IMG/VR virus record: IMGVR_UViG_3300013114_000125
Location: 1-40,824 of that record
Source: a virus
DNA length: 40,824 bases
Direction: 5' to 3' (one strand)
Position 1 is the first letter of the stretch; the number at the start of each line of letters is the position of its first letter. The notes under the pieces are model-generated. The model saw nothing but the letters and a program-made list of their open reading frames with translations, ran no database searches and had not been told where the DNA came from. The position numbers were made by a program, and so were the translations under genes. Shown here in pieces: positions 25,783 through 32,568 of the stretch.

Positions 25783-27544
25783 AGATCTTACAGTAAAAAA
25801 TTTCATGAGCGTGGGTAATGCTATCCAGGCAATAAAATTTGATAACAAACACTTGATTCTAGTACTTGGTGAAAACATGGATTTGGGTGGCGACGATGCT
25901 GGTGCAAGAAACGGTACTGGTAAAACTACAATTATTAATGCATTATCTTATGTATTTTTTGGTGAAGCACTAACTCATATTAAAAGAGACAATCTTGTTA
26001 ATAAAACCAATAACAAAGATATGATGGTTTCTATAAACTTTGTAAAAAATAATGTAACCTATACAATTGAACGTGGACGAAAACCTCAAATATTAAAATT
26101 TTATGCAAATAATATTGAACAAAATGTAGATTCAAACGAGGCACAAGGAGAAAATAAAGAAACACAAAAAGAAATAAACAGATTACTTGGTATGACTCAT
26201 GCTATGTTTAAAAACATAATTGCGTTAAACACATATACACAACCATTTCTTGCAACTAAACAAGCAGAACAAAGAGAAATTATTGAACAATTGCTTGGTA
26301 TAACTTTATTAAGTCAAAAAGCTGACTTACTTAAAGAACAACAAAAAGCAACTAAAACAGAATTATCCGAAGAAAAAATTAAAATTGATTCGCAAATTGC
26401 ATCTAATGAAAAAATACAAGAATCAATTGAATCATTAAAAATAAGAAGTAATGCTTGGCAAACACAAAAAGAGGAAGATAAAACAGGTTTTTCAAAAGCA
26501 ATTGCAGAACTTGAAAAAGTTGATATTAATAAAGAACTAAATGCACACAAAAAACTTGCAAAACATACTGATGATGTAAAAACACTAAGAAGTTTGGAAA
26601 AAGAAAAAGCATATCATGAAGATTCTTTAACTAAAGCACAAACACAAGTTGAAAAAACTGAAAAGGACATTGAATTTGCCAACGATGCTAAATGTCCAAC
26701 GTGTGGACAAGATCTACGTGATGACAAACACAAACATTTAGTAAATGAACTAAATTCTACACTAACTGAATCAAAACAATATGCGGAAAAACTAAAAAGT
26801 GATCTTGTAAATGTGCAACAAAATGTTACTGCAATAGGAGATCTTGGTATTATACCTGACACATATTACGACACCATTGATGAAGCATATAATCATAAAA
26901 GTTCTTTATCAGATTTAAAAAGACAACTAAAACAAACAGAAACTAAACACGATCCTTACGAAGAACAAATTATTGAATTAAACAAAAGTGCTATTCAGAA
27001 AATTAGTTATGTAAAAGTAAACGAAATGGAAGACTTATATAAACACCAAGACTTTTTATATAAATTGTTAACTGCAAAAGATTCGTTTATAAGAACAAGA
27101 ATTATTGAACAAAACTTAACTTATTTGAACCAACGATTAGCATATTATTTAGGACAGGTAAGATTACCACATACAGTTACTTTCCAAAGTGACTTAACTG
27201 TACAAATAGAAGAATTAGGTAGAGAATTAGACTTTGACAATTTAAGTAGAGGCGAAAGAAACAGATTAATATTAAGTTTAAGTTGGGCATTTAGAGATGT
27301 TTGGGAAAGCCTTTATCAACAGATCAACTTATTGTTTATTGACGAACTTGTAGACGCCGGTATGGATATATCTGGTGTTGAATCAGCCATGGCAGTATTA
27401 AAAGACATGAGCAGAACACAACAAAAGAATATTTTCTTAATATCTCATAAAGATGAACTGATTTCTAGGGTAGATTCAGTACTAAAAGTGGTAAAAGAAA
27501 ATGGTTTTACCAGTTATGCTAATGATGTTGAAATAATTGTTTAG
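25769..27544 (+). CDS. gp46: Recombination endonuclease subunit gp46 (SbcC/Rad50-like ATPase)
   Basis: ATPase partner of gp47. Walker A is GARNGTGKTT (about 46-55). Long coiled-coil arms surround a zinc hook CPTCGQ (Cys309, Cys312), through which two complexes can join. The ABC signature is LSRGERNRL (about 493) and Walker B is LLFIDE (about 521), followed by a D-loop region DAGMD and the switch histidine in FLISHKDE. Length 591 aa is close to T4 gp46 (560). No terminator follows it; the promoter of the next gene starts 8 bases after its stop. Confidence 0.95.
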   Translation: MLIIKDLTVKNFMSVGNAIQAIKFDNKHLILVLGENMDLGGDDAGARNGTGKTTIINALSYVFFGEALTHIKRDNLVNKTNNKDMMVSINFVKNNVTYTIERGRKPQILKFYANNIEQNVDSNEAQGENKETQKEINRLLGMTHAMFKNIIALNTYTQPFLATKQAEQREIIEQLLGITLLSQKADLLKEQQKATKTELSEEKIKIDSQIASNEKIQESIESLKIRSNAWQTQKEEDKTGFSKAIAELEKVDINKELNAHKKLAKHTDDVKTLRSLEKEKAYHEDSLTKAQTQVEKTEKDIEFANDAKCPTCGQDLRDDKHKHLVNELNSTLTESKQYAEKLKSDLVNVQQNVTAIGDLGIIPDTYYDTIDEAYNHKSSLSDLKRQLKQTETKHDPYEEQIIELNKSAIQKISYVKVNEMEDLYKHQDFLYKLLTAKDSFIRTRIIEQNLTYLNQRLAYYLGQVRLPHTVTFQSDLTVQIEELGRELDFDNLSRGERNRLILSLSWAFRDVWESLYQQINLLFIDELVDAGMDISGVESAMAVLKDMSRTQQKNIFLISHKDELISRVDSVLKVVKENGFTSYANDVEIIV

Positions 27545-27551
27545 ATTTTAC

Positions 27552-27581
27552 TTGACAAACTCATATCATACGTGCTTTAAT
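27552..27581 (+). promoter_or_regulatory. Sigma70-type promoter with extended -10
   Basis: TTGACA (27552-27557), an 18-base spacer ending in TGC, then TTTAAT (27576-27581). Consensus -35 with an extended -10 predicts strong recognition by host polymerase without gp55. It drives the small basic protein starting at 27622. Confidence 0.7.
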
Positions 27582-27621
27582 TACAGATATGTTAATTAAC
27601 TATACAAAAGGACAATAAATT

Positions 27622-27813
27622 ATGTCACAAACACACGAATCAATAATGGCGGAGATTCAAAACTACTCTGAGGAGAACCAAAAGTTCACAGAGAAAGGTG
27701 TTAAGGCAAGTGCCACTAGAGCTCGTAAAGCATTAGCGGCTTTGTCAAAACTAATCAAAGCTAGAAGAAAAGAAATTCAAGAGGCAAAGAACGCGGCAAA
27801 AAAAGCGGCGTAA
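27622..27813 (+). CDS. Small basic Lys/Ala-rich protein, histone-like
   Basis: 63 aa. The N-terminal half is polar (HESIMAEIQNYSEENQ); the C-terminal half is an Ala/Lys/Arg-rich helix (ASATRARKALAALSK, RRKEIQEAKNAAKKAA) resembling histone H1/Hc1-type tails. Nucleic-acid binding is the simplest reading, for example nucleoid or phage DNA packing, or host takeover early in infection. It is a single-gene unit with a strong sigma70-type promoter, a GGA ribosome site and a terminator just downstream, unlike its operon neighbours. Its base use is also richer in GC (GCGGC, GCGGCA runs). Exact role unknown. Confidence 0.75.
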   Translation: MSQTHESIMAEIQNYSEENQKFTEKGVKASATRARKALAALSKLIKARRKEIQEAKNAAKKAA

Positions 27814-27819
27814 TTTACT

Positions 27820-27835
27820 AATTGGATCCAATTAA
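27820..27835. repeat. 16-base perfect palindrome
   Basis: TAATTGGATCCAATTA reads the same on both strands. It lies between the stop of the basic protein and the terminator stem. It could be an operator for a dimeric regulator or a small hairpin that assists termination. Confidence 0.6.
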
Positions 27836-27837
27836 GG

Positions 27838-27868
27838 AAGCCTCTGCTTTTTAAGTGGAGGCTTTTTC
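27838..27868 (+). terminator. Rho-independent terminator
   Basis: AAGCCTC (27838-27844) pairs with GAGGCTT (27858-27864), loop of 13, followed by a T-rich run. It ends the small basic-protein transcript. The stop codon of the minus-strand GIY-YIG gene lies in its loop; on the minus strand the stem is not followed by a U run. Confidence 0.8.
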
Positions 27869-28303
27869 TTTTAATATACCTTTGGTTGTTTTTTCTCGAA
27901 GTATTCCAGACCCGTGTATTCTTACACGAATATGACCATTATAGTAATCATCTGATTCTAAAACTTTACGTGCAAATTGTTCTCTGGCTTCTATGTATGA
28001 AAGTTCTGCTTTTGATTTACAATAAAAAAGTATTTCTCTTTTAAAATTATGTTTACCAAGTCTTTTAATATCAATAGTTAAGTTATCACTACTACCATAG
28101 TAATCTTCCCAATCACTATTAACCTTGTACCTACGTTTATTTCTTCTACCTTTTAATGGCGGACGTGATCTTTTAAACTTTGCTAATTTTTTGCCTATGT
28201 ACATCCTACCATTAGTTGTATTTGTTATTTGATAAACAAACCCAACACAGTCTTCTGGTAATTTTTTAACAGGGTTTTCTTGGTACATCCAATTCATAAA
28301 CAT
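27851..28303 (-). CDS. GIY-YIG family endonuclease (homing/Seg-like)
   Basis: 150 aa. The fold signature is present as GFVYQITNTTNGRMYIGKK (about 21-39), a VYxI ... YIGKK variant of GIY-YIG, followed by a basic stretch RSRPPLKGRRNKRRYK, the W-EDYYGSS element and a putative catalytic glutamate in SYIEAREQFARKVL. Proteins of this type are freestanding homing endonucleases in T4-like phages (Seg class) and often sit beside non-coding or intergenic targets. It is alone on the minus strand between a plus-strand terminator and a plus-strand promoter 19 bases upstream of its start, which marks it as an insertion relative to both flanking operons. An alternative start is the ATG two codons in (MNWMY). 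Confidence 0.85.
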   Translation of the reverse strand: MFMNWMYQENPVKKLPEDCVGFVYQITNTTNGRMYIGKKLAKFKRSRPPLKGRRNKRRYKVNSDWEDYYGSSDNLTIDIKRLGKHNFKREILFYCKSKAELSYIEAREQFARKVLESDDYYNGHIRVRIHGSGILREKTTKGILKEKAST

Positions 28304-28321
28304 ATTTAAAACTCGTAAAGA

Positions 28322-28351
28322 TTGACAAGATTTTTATTTCTATGCTATATA
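28322..28351 (+). promoter_or_regulatory. Sigma70-type promoter with extended -10 for a candidate RNA
   Basis: TTGACA (28322-28327), an 18-base spacer ending TGC (28343-28345), then TATATA (28346-28351). Its architecture is the same as the promoter at 27552. No plausible plus-strand reading frame follows; predicted initiation near 28357 falls at the first stem of the structured region. Confidence 0.7.
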
Positions 28352-28356
28352 GTAGT

Positions 28357-28832
28357 GATGGGCAACAGCATCCATCCACTAGGCAAATCATATCTACTTT
28401 ATATAAAACAGCATTGAGGTCGCATCTTGCGATCAGATCTTGCTTGTAGAAAAAGGCAATGATGGGGCTATGAGAAAAAGCACCCCCAGGTTTGTGTGAG
28501 ATTATCGTATAAAGATTACACAAATTCGCGTTGGAAAGAACGAGCTAATGGGTACAGCACAACCGCCCAGTTACGACAGCGATATACGGTGACTATAAAC
28601 TCAGCACATGGGTAAGTCGTTCTGCTAGAGATAGCAGAACTATGACTAACATCTAGCACATAGGACGCATATTGCGTTTATTTTTAGAGCATAGCGTAAA
28701 TTAGAAATAAACTGAGCGTAGCGAAAGTTTAGATGGCTGTAAGCCATCTTTAATGAATGGAATCGCCGGGAACAATGATTACAGCTGAAAAGCCAACCCC
28801 CGGCTCTATACTTTTTGCCTGCGAATTCCATT
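28357..28832 (+). ncRNA. Candidate long structured RNA, family not recognised
   Basis: Most of the only gene-free stretch over 300 bases (28304-28850). After the promoter come many stems: GATGG/CCATC with TAGTG/CACTA (28353-28381); TCGCA/TGCGA (about 28418-28430); GGGGCT/AGCACCCC (about 28464-28487); TTTGTGT/ACACAAA (about 28491-28530); CGTT/AACG; TTCTGCT/AGCAGAA (about 28619-28639); ACGCA/TGCGT; GTTTATTT/AAATAAAC (about 28675-28715); AAACT/AGTTT; GATGGCT/AGCCATC (about 28733-28748); and a closing domain in which AATGGAA (28756-28762) pairs with TTCCATT (28826-28832) around GCCGGG/CCCGGC (28765-28770 with 28799-28804). Base composition is visibly richer in G and C than the surroundings. I could not match it to tRNA, tmRNA, RNase P RNA, 6S or group I intron cores. 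The 3' end is uncertain; no clear terminator was found. Confidence 0.55.
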
Positions 28833-28850
28833 GTAGATACTTATTGTGAA

Positions 28851-29177
28851 TTATTCTTCGTCTTCTTCTTTAGACTCGTCTTTAGTTTCTTCTATTGTAC
28901 CGTGAGTTGTAATATACTTTTCTATTTCTTCATCAATTTCTTTTTTAACAACTTTATTTTTATCTTTAAGTTTTTCTTTTAATATTGTAATTTCTTTATT
29001 TTGTTCTTCTATTTTTTTTCCTATACTACTAACATCTGACGTTGCGTGTTCTAATTTAATCATAACAGTTTTAATTCGAGACTCTTTTTGTTTAATAGTC
29101 TTAAGGAGGTCCTCTTTCTCATCAGAGAGGTCCTTAATTGTAGATTTGAGCTCTTGAATAAGATCTCGTTCAGACAT
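28851..29177 (-). CDS. Small acidic coiled-coil protein
   Basis: 108 aa. Nearly the whole chain is heptad-like Leu/Ile/Lys/Glu sequence (LIQELKSTIKDLSDEKEDLL, EEQNKEITILKEKLKDKNK), predicted to form a long coiled coil. It ends in an acidic tail (ESKEEDEE). An AGGA ribosome site lies 12 bases before the ATG. It is third in the leftward gp26 unit, 53 bases after the 72-residue gene, so a tail-assembly or internal virion role is possible. No family is recognised. Its downstream side faces the candidate RNA, whose transcript would run towards it. Confidence 0.65.
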   Translation of the reverse strand: MSERDLIQELKSTIKDLSDEKEDLLKTIKQKESRIKTVMIKLEHATSDVSSIGKKIEEQNKEITILKEKLKDKNKVVKKEIDEEIEKYITTHGTIEETKDESKEEDEE

Positions 29178-29230
29178 ATATCGTATAATTATCCTGATTT
29201 TTTAGTACCATTATAGTATAATATAATATT

Positions 29231-29449
29231 CTAGAAAAAAGGTTGACCGGTTTTTTTGGTAGTTTCCATGTTTTCTTTTACCAATTGAGCCACTATTTGC
29301 CGTTCTGTGGGGGACATTGCCGCGGCTTCTGAATACGTAACTCCTCCACGCATAAACCAACATACTTTAAAAAGATCATGTCGTAATGCTTTAGTTTCAT
29401 CTTCCATCTTTTTTAATGTGATAATAATGTCAGATTCCGATTGTGACAA
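29231..29449 (-). CDS. Small tail/baseplate assembly protein (chaperone-like)
   Basis: 72 aa as read from a TTG at 29449. No ATG is available there; an in-frame ATG at 29405 (MEDETKALRHDLF) would give 57 aa. The conserved-looking part is KVCWFMRGGVTYSEAAAMS, then PTERQIVAQLVKEN and METTKKTGQPFF, a small helical protein found beside gp26 in marine T4-like phages. Its size and position opposite the tape-measure gene suggest a tail-assembly chaperone akin to those of tape-measure proteins. It follows gp26 with only a 5-base gap, so coupled translation could explain the weak start. Confidence 0.7.
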   Translation of the reverse strand: MSQSESDIIITLKKMEDETKALRHDLFKVCWFMRGGVTYSEAAAMSPTERQIVAQLVKENMETTKKTGQPFF

Positions 29450-29454
29450 TAATG

Positions 29455-30309
29455 TTATACGAAAAAATTTGCAGTATCAAATGTTACCGGCACTTCATAA
29501 GTGACAGGAGCGCCTTTTTTGATCTGCTCATCGGTTGCTTTCAATTTAATAGGTTTAACTGCACCTTGAGATCTTAATTCAATCAATTTATCTTGTAATT
29601 CTTTTATTAGTACTGCATTTGCGTTTTCTACAAACTCTTTTATTTGTGCCGGATCTGTAACTTCAGCACCTTCAGTTGTTGTTATTTTAGAAATATTTTT
29701 TAATAATATGGTATGGCTTAATTCTGTTAATGCTTTGAAACTTTCATTAAATCTTTTTACTTTCTCTTCCGGTGCCATGTCTGTATTTTGTACTGTTGAA
29801 TATAATTTTTGTTGAGTAAATGTTTTAAGAGCAGTAGTAGTCATGTCTTTATATGTTAAAGGCCTTACTGCAATTTTTAATCCATCTTTTAATTCAATAT
29901 CATTGTTTACCTCCGTAGTTTTAATTTGCTCTAACAATGCTGGTAAGTTTAATGTATGCGATGCTTTTTCGGTTGTTCCAGGAACATTAAAATTAATATC
30001 CATAGTTTCACCATATGTGGCAATACGTATTGCTATTAATATTGTATCTAAATCATAATTGCTTATTTGCCATGCATCTTTAATTTCTGGAATACAACTC
30101 TGGATTACATCTACCATGCCTTGACCATTCATTAATGCATCTGGTGTTTTAAATATAATTTCATCGCGAGCAGTCATTGGTTGTACACCTACCTCTCCTG
30201 TTTGAGATGGTATTAATATGTGTGGAGGATAATTTCCACCCGAAGGTAACGTAACAAATACAGCAGGCTGTCTAAAATACTTGTTTAATGGGTTTGCGTT
30301 TTCTGGCAT
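29455..30309 (-). CDS. gp26: Baseplate hub protein gp26
   Basis: 284 aa. The N-terminal half carries the gp26 hallmark: NPLNKYFRQPAVFVTLPSGG (5-24), then VQPMTARDEIIFKTPDALMN (37-56), VIQSCIPEIKDAWQISNYDL (64-83) and ILIAIRIATYGE. T4 gp26 (208 aa) is a hub-assembly component, and this gene family is conserved in marine T4-like phages as a T4 baseplate hub protein. The C-terminal half is longer than in T4 and mainly helical. It is the first gene of a leftward unit whose late promoter (30353-30360) faces the tape-measure promoter. No Shine-Dalgarno is apparent before the ATG. Confidence 0.88.
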   Translation of the reverse strand: MPENANPLNKYFRQPAVFVTLPSGGNYPPHILIPSQTGEVGVQPMTARDEIIFKTPDALMNGQGMVDVIQSCIPEIKDAWQISNYDLDTILIAIRIATYGETMDINFNVPGTTEKASHTLNLPALLEQIKTTEVNNDIELKDGLKIAVRPLTYKDMTTTALKTFTQQKLYSTVQNTDMAPEEKVKRFNESFKALTELSHTILLKNISKITTTEGAEVTDPAQIKEFVENANAVLIKELQDKLIELRSQGAVKPIKLKATDEQIKKGAPVTYEVPVTFDTANFFV

Positions 30310-30319
30310 TTTTTATATC

Positions 30320-30327
30320 TATAAATA
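30320..30327 (+). promoter_or_regulatory. T4-type late promoter for the tape-measure gene
   Basis: Exact TATAAATA on the plus strand, about 60 bases before the ATG at 30391. Predicted start is near 30333. It may also feed the head genes downstream, since no terminator occurs before 39320. Confidence 0.75.
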
Positions 30328-30352
30328 TACATTAATTGCGTATATATGTCTA

Positions 30353-30360
30353 TATTTATA
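30353..30360 (-). promoter_or_regulatory. T4-type late promoter for gp26
   Basis: Exact TATAAATA on the minus strand, 44 bases before the gp26 ATG. Predicted start is near 30347. It faces the plus-strand late promoter at 30320 so that the two 5' ends would overlap by about a dozen bases. Confidence 0.75.
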
Positions 30361-30390
30361 TGCGTACATAATGATAGGAATTAAAACCAT

Positions 30391-32529
30391 ATGGCGGAAT
30401 TTAGTACAGATGAAATAGGCAAATTAGCCGAGGCAATGGCGAAGGCCGTTGAAGGTAAAACAACCCGTGAAGAAAAACGAGCGGCTATAGAAGAACTTGC
30501 CCAAACAAAAGAAGGTAATAAATTACATCGGTTGAGTAATAAAGAACAACAAACTCTTTTAAAACAACTTAAAGCATTAATAAAAACTTATCCTGAATTA
30601 GCTAAAGATACAAAAGCAATTTCTGAAAGATTTTCTGATCTTGAAGACAATTTAAGAGCAGTTAGATCTAGTTTAAGAGGATTTGGTTCAGCCGCATATA
30701 CAGGTACAGGATCAATAAGTGAATTTACTGAAAATTTACGAGGTAGCAGTGAAGTTTTAAATTTTGTTGCAGACCTTGGTAAAACATTTGACATTAATGC
30801 TGAAACATTTCGAGGATTAGCTGAAGTTGGTGGTAACTTTAATCAATCTATTGTAGAAATGAGAAGAGCCGCGGCATCTGCCGCTTTGCCACTGGACGAT
30901 TTTGCCGCCCTAGTTAGAGATAATGCAACAACACTAGCCGCTCTGTATGGTTCAACTACAAGAGGTGCTATGGGTATTGCTGGATTGTCAGAAGCATTAA
31001 GAACTGAAGCTACACCAGAATTAGCTAGTTTAGGTTTTACAGTTGATGAAATAAACGAAACACTATTAGCAAATTTAGATAGACAAAGAAGAACAGGTAT
31101 TTTTGATAGATTAACTGACAAGCAAAGAATTGAAAGTGCTGGACAGTTTGCAAAAGAACTTGATAGATTAGCAAAACTTACAGGTCAACAAAGAGCAGAA
31201 CTTCGTGCTCAACTTGACCAACAAGCCGCTAATGCTAGATTTGCCGCTTTTATAAGAACACAAGACGATGACACTCAAAGAAGGTTGTCAGGATTTGCCG
31301 CAACAATAGGAGCAGTGTCTCCAATGTTAAGTGAAGGTATGCAAGACATAATTGCTAATGCCGGAGTACCTGTAACTGAAGCTGGTATGCAACTTGTACA
31401 GAACTTTCCAGAAATGCAAAGTGTTGTTAGGTCATTAATTGCTGGAACAATAAACTCTGAGCAGGCTTTAATGCAAATGAGAGACCTTTCAGTTAAATCA
31501 TTAGATAGATTTAGTGCGGCGGCGGCGACAGGACAAGTAGAATTCTTAAATTTAACACCTGGTATTGTTAACTTGGCTGGATTAACATTAGAATATGGCA
31601 AAGTACTTGATGAACAAGGTAACGTTGTAGCAGGTGGTACATCTGCATTAATGCAATTTCAAGAAAATGCAAAAAGATTATCAGCGGCAACACAAAGTTT
31701 AGAAACAGGATTTTATAGTATGTTAGGTTCGTTGGGTGGAGAAGGAACTACTAGTGTAGTAGGTGCTATAGGAAAAATGTCTGACAATTTTGTTAAAGGT
31801 ACATCAGATTTTACAAAAGCATTATTATATGGTACAAAAACTCTTACAGGAATGGGATTAAATTTATTAAAAAATACACTACCAACATATATGGCAGTTT
31901 ATAAAGGAACTAGAGATGCAAATCTAGTATCTGGTGGTGGTGGAATGTTTGGTGGCTTTGGAAAAAAAGCAGGCGGATTTGCAAAAGGTGTTGGAAGAAA
32001 ACTTCCTATGCTTGGAGCAATTGGAACAGCAGGCATGAGCATCCATGGAATAGTTGATGATGACCCAACAAACGATAAGTCATCATGGGCAGGTATAGCC
32101 GGATCAGTACTTGGAGGAATAGCTGGAGCTATGTTAGGTGGACCAATGGGAGCAATGGTTGGTGCAACATTAGGAAACATGGCTGGATCAACTGTTGGTG
32201 GAATGTTTAGTGGTGATGGTAAAGCAATCGGTGGGGATATGACTGCTGGAAAATCATACATAGTAGGTGAAGGTGGACCAGAATTGGTAGAACCATCTGT
32301 GGCAAGTACGGTTACATCAAACGCAAACCTATCTAACGCATTAGACTTTACACCATTAGATAATAAACTAGCCAGCGTGGTAACAGAATTAATCACTACA
32401 AATAAAAGTCTCAAAGAAATGGGAGAAGGCGTAAATATGCTTGTAGGCGTTAATAGCAAGATTTTGCGATCTAGCGAAGGTCAGTTAAGAGTACAAAGAA
32501 ATGTGACTGGCAATGTTCTTTCAGCATAA
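30391..32529 (+). CDS. gp29: Tail tape-measure protein (gp29-like)
   Basis: 712 aa, Ala/Leu-rich and largely helical. The N-terminus is charged coiled coil (1-100). A long apolar/glycine-rich part follows at about 540-625: GGIAGAMLGGPMGAMVGATL and flanking glycine-zipper sequence, the segment expected to enter the host membrane. Near the C-terminus GKSYIVGEGGPELVEPS is a hallmark of tape-measure proteins. At about 1.5 angstroms per residue of extended helix, 712 residues would correspond to a tail near 105 nm, similar to T4 (gp29 590 aa, about 100 nm). It has its own late promoter and a TAGGA ribosome site, and is followed after 39 bases by the portal gene. Confidence 0.88.
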   Translation: MAEFSTDEIGKLAEAMAKAVEGKTTREEKRAAIEELAQTKEGNKLHRLSNKEQQTLLKQLKALIKTYPELAKDTKAISERFSDLEDNLRAVRSSLRGFGSAAYTGTGSISEFTENLRGSSEVLNFVADLGKTFDINAETFRGLAEVGGNFNQSIVEMRRAAASAALPLDDFAALVRDNATTLAALYGSTTRGAMGIAGLSEALRTEATPELASLGFTVDEINETLLANLDRQRRTGIFDRLTDKQRIESAGQFAKELDRLAKLTGQQRAELRAQLDQQAANARFAAFIRTQDDDTQRRLSGFAATIGAVSPMLSEGMQDIIANAGVPVTEAGMQLVQNFPEMQSVVRSLIAGTINSEQALMQMRDLSVKSLDRFSAAAATGQVEFLNLTPGIVNLAGLTLEYGKVLDEQGNVVAGGTSALMQFQENAKRLSAATQSLETGFYSMLGSLGGEGTTSVVGAIGKMSDNFVKGTSDFTKALLYGTKTLTGMGLNLLKNTLPTYMAVYKGTRDANLVSGGGGMFGGFGKKAGGFAKGVGRKLPMLGAIGTAGMSIHGIVDDDPTNDKSSWAGIAGSVLGGIAGAMLGGPMGAMVGATLGNMAGSTVGGMFSGDGKAIGGDMTAGKSYIVGEGGPELVEPSVASTVTSNANLSNALDFTPLDNKLASVVTELITTNKSLKEMGEGVNMLVGVNSKILRSSEGQLRVQRNVTGNVLSA

Positions 32530-32568
32530 ATGTCTTGCTGTTTACCTTAAAAAAGTGTAATATAAACT

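Noticed and set aside
28266-28523. 85-codon minus-strand frame over the RNA promoter
   Set aside because: Overlaps the real GIY-YIG start in another frame, crosses the promoter, and the product shows no pattern.
28646-28831. 61-codon minus-strand frame with a CxxC and a His, resembling a zinc finger
   Set aside because: The second histidine of a C2H2 finger is missing, there is no ribosome site, and the DNA is better explained by stem-loops of the candidate RNA.
28357-28832. tRNA, tmRNA, RNase P RNA, hammerhead or group I intron
   Set aside because: No GTTCGA T-loop, no ANDxxxAA-type tag, no RNase P core, no CUGANGA/GAAA hammerhead core (CTGAGCG is present instead) and no paired P7 elements of a group I intron were found by eye. 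A distant or new family is not excluded.
31899-32459. 186-codon minus-strand frame opposite the tape-measure gene
   Set aside because: Shadow of a glycine-rich coding stretch; Pro/Ser-rich product and no start signals.
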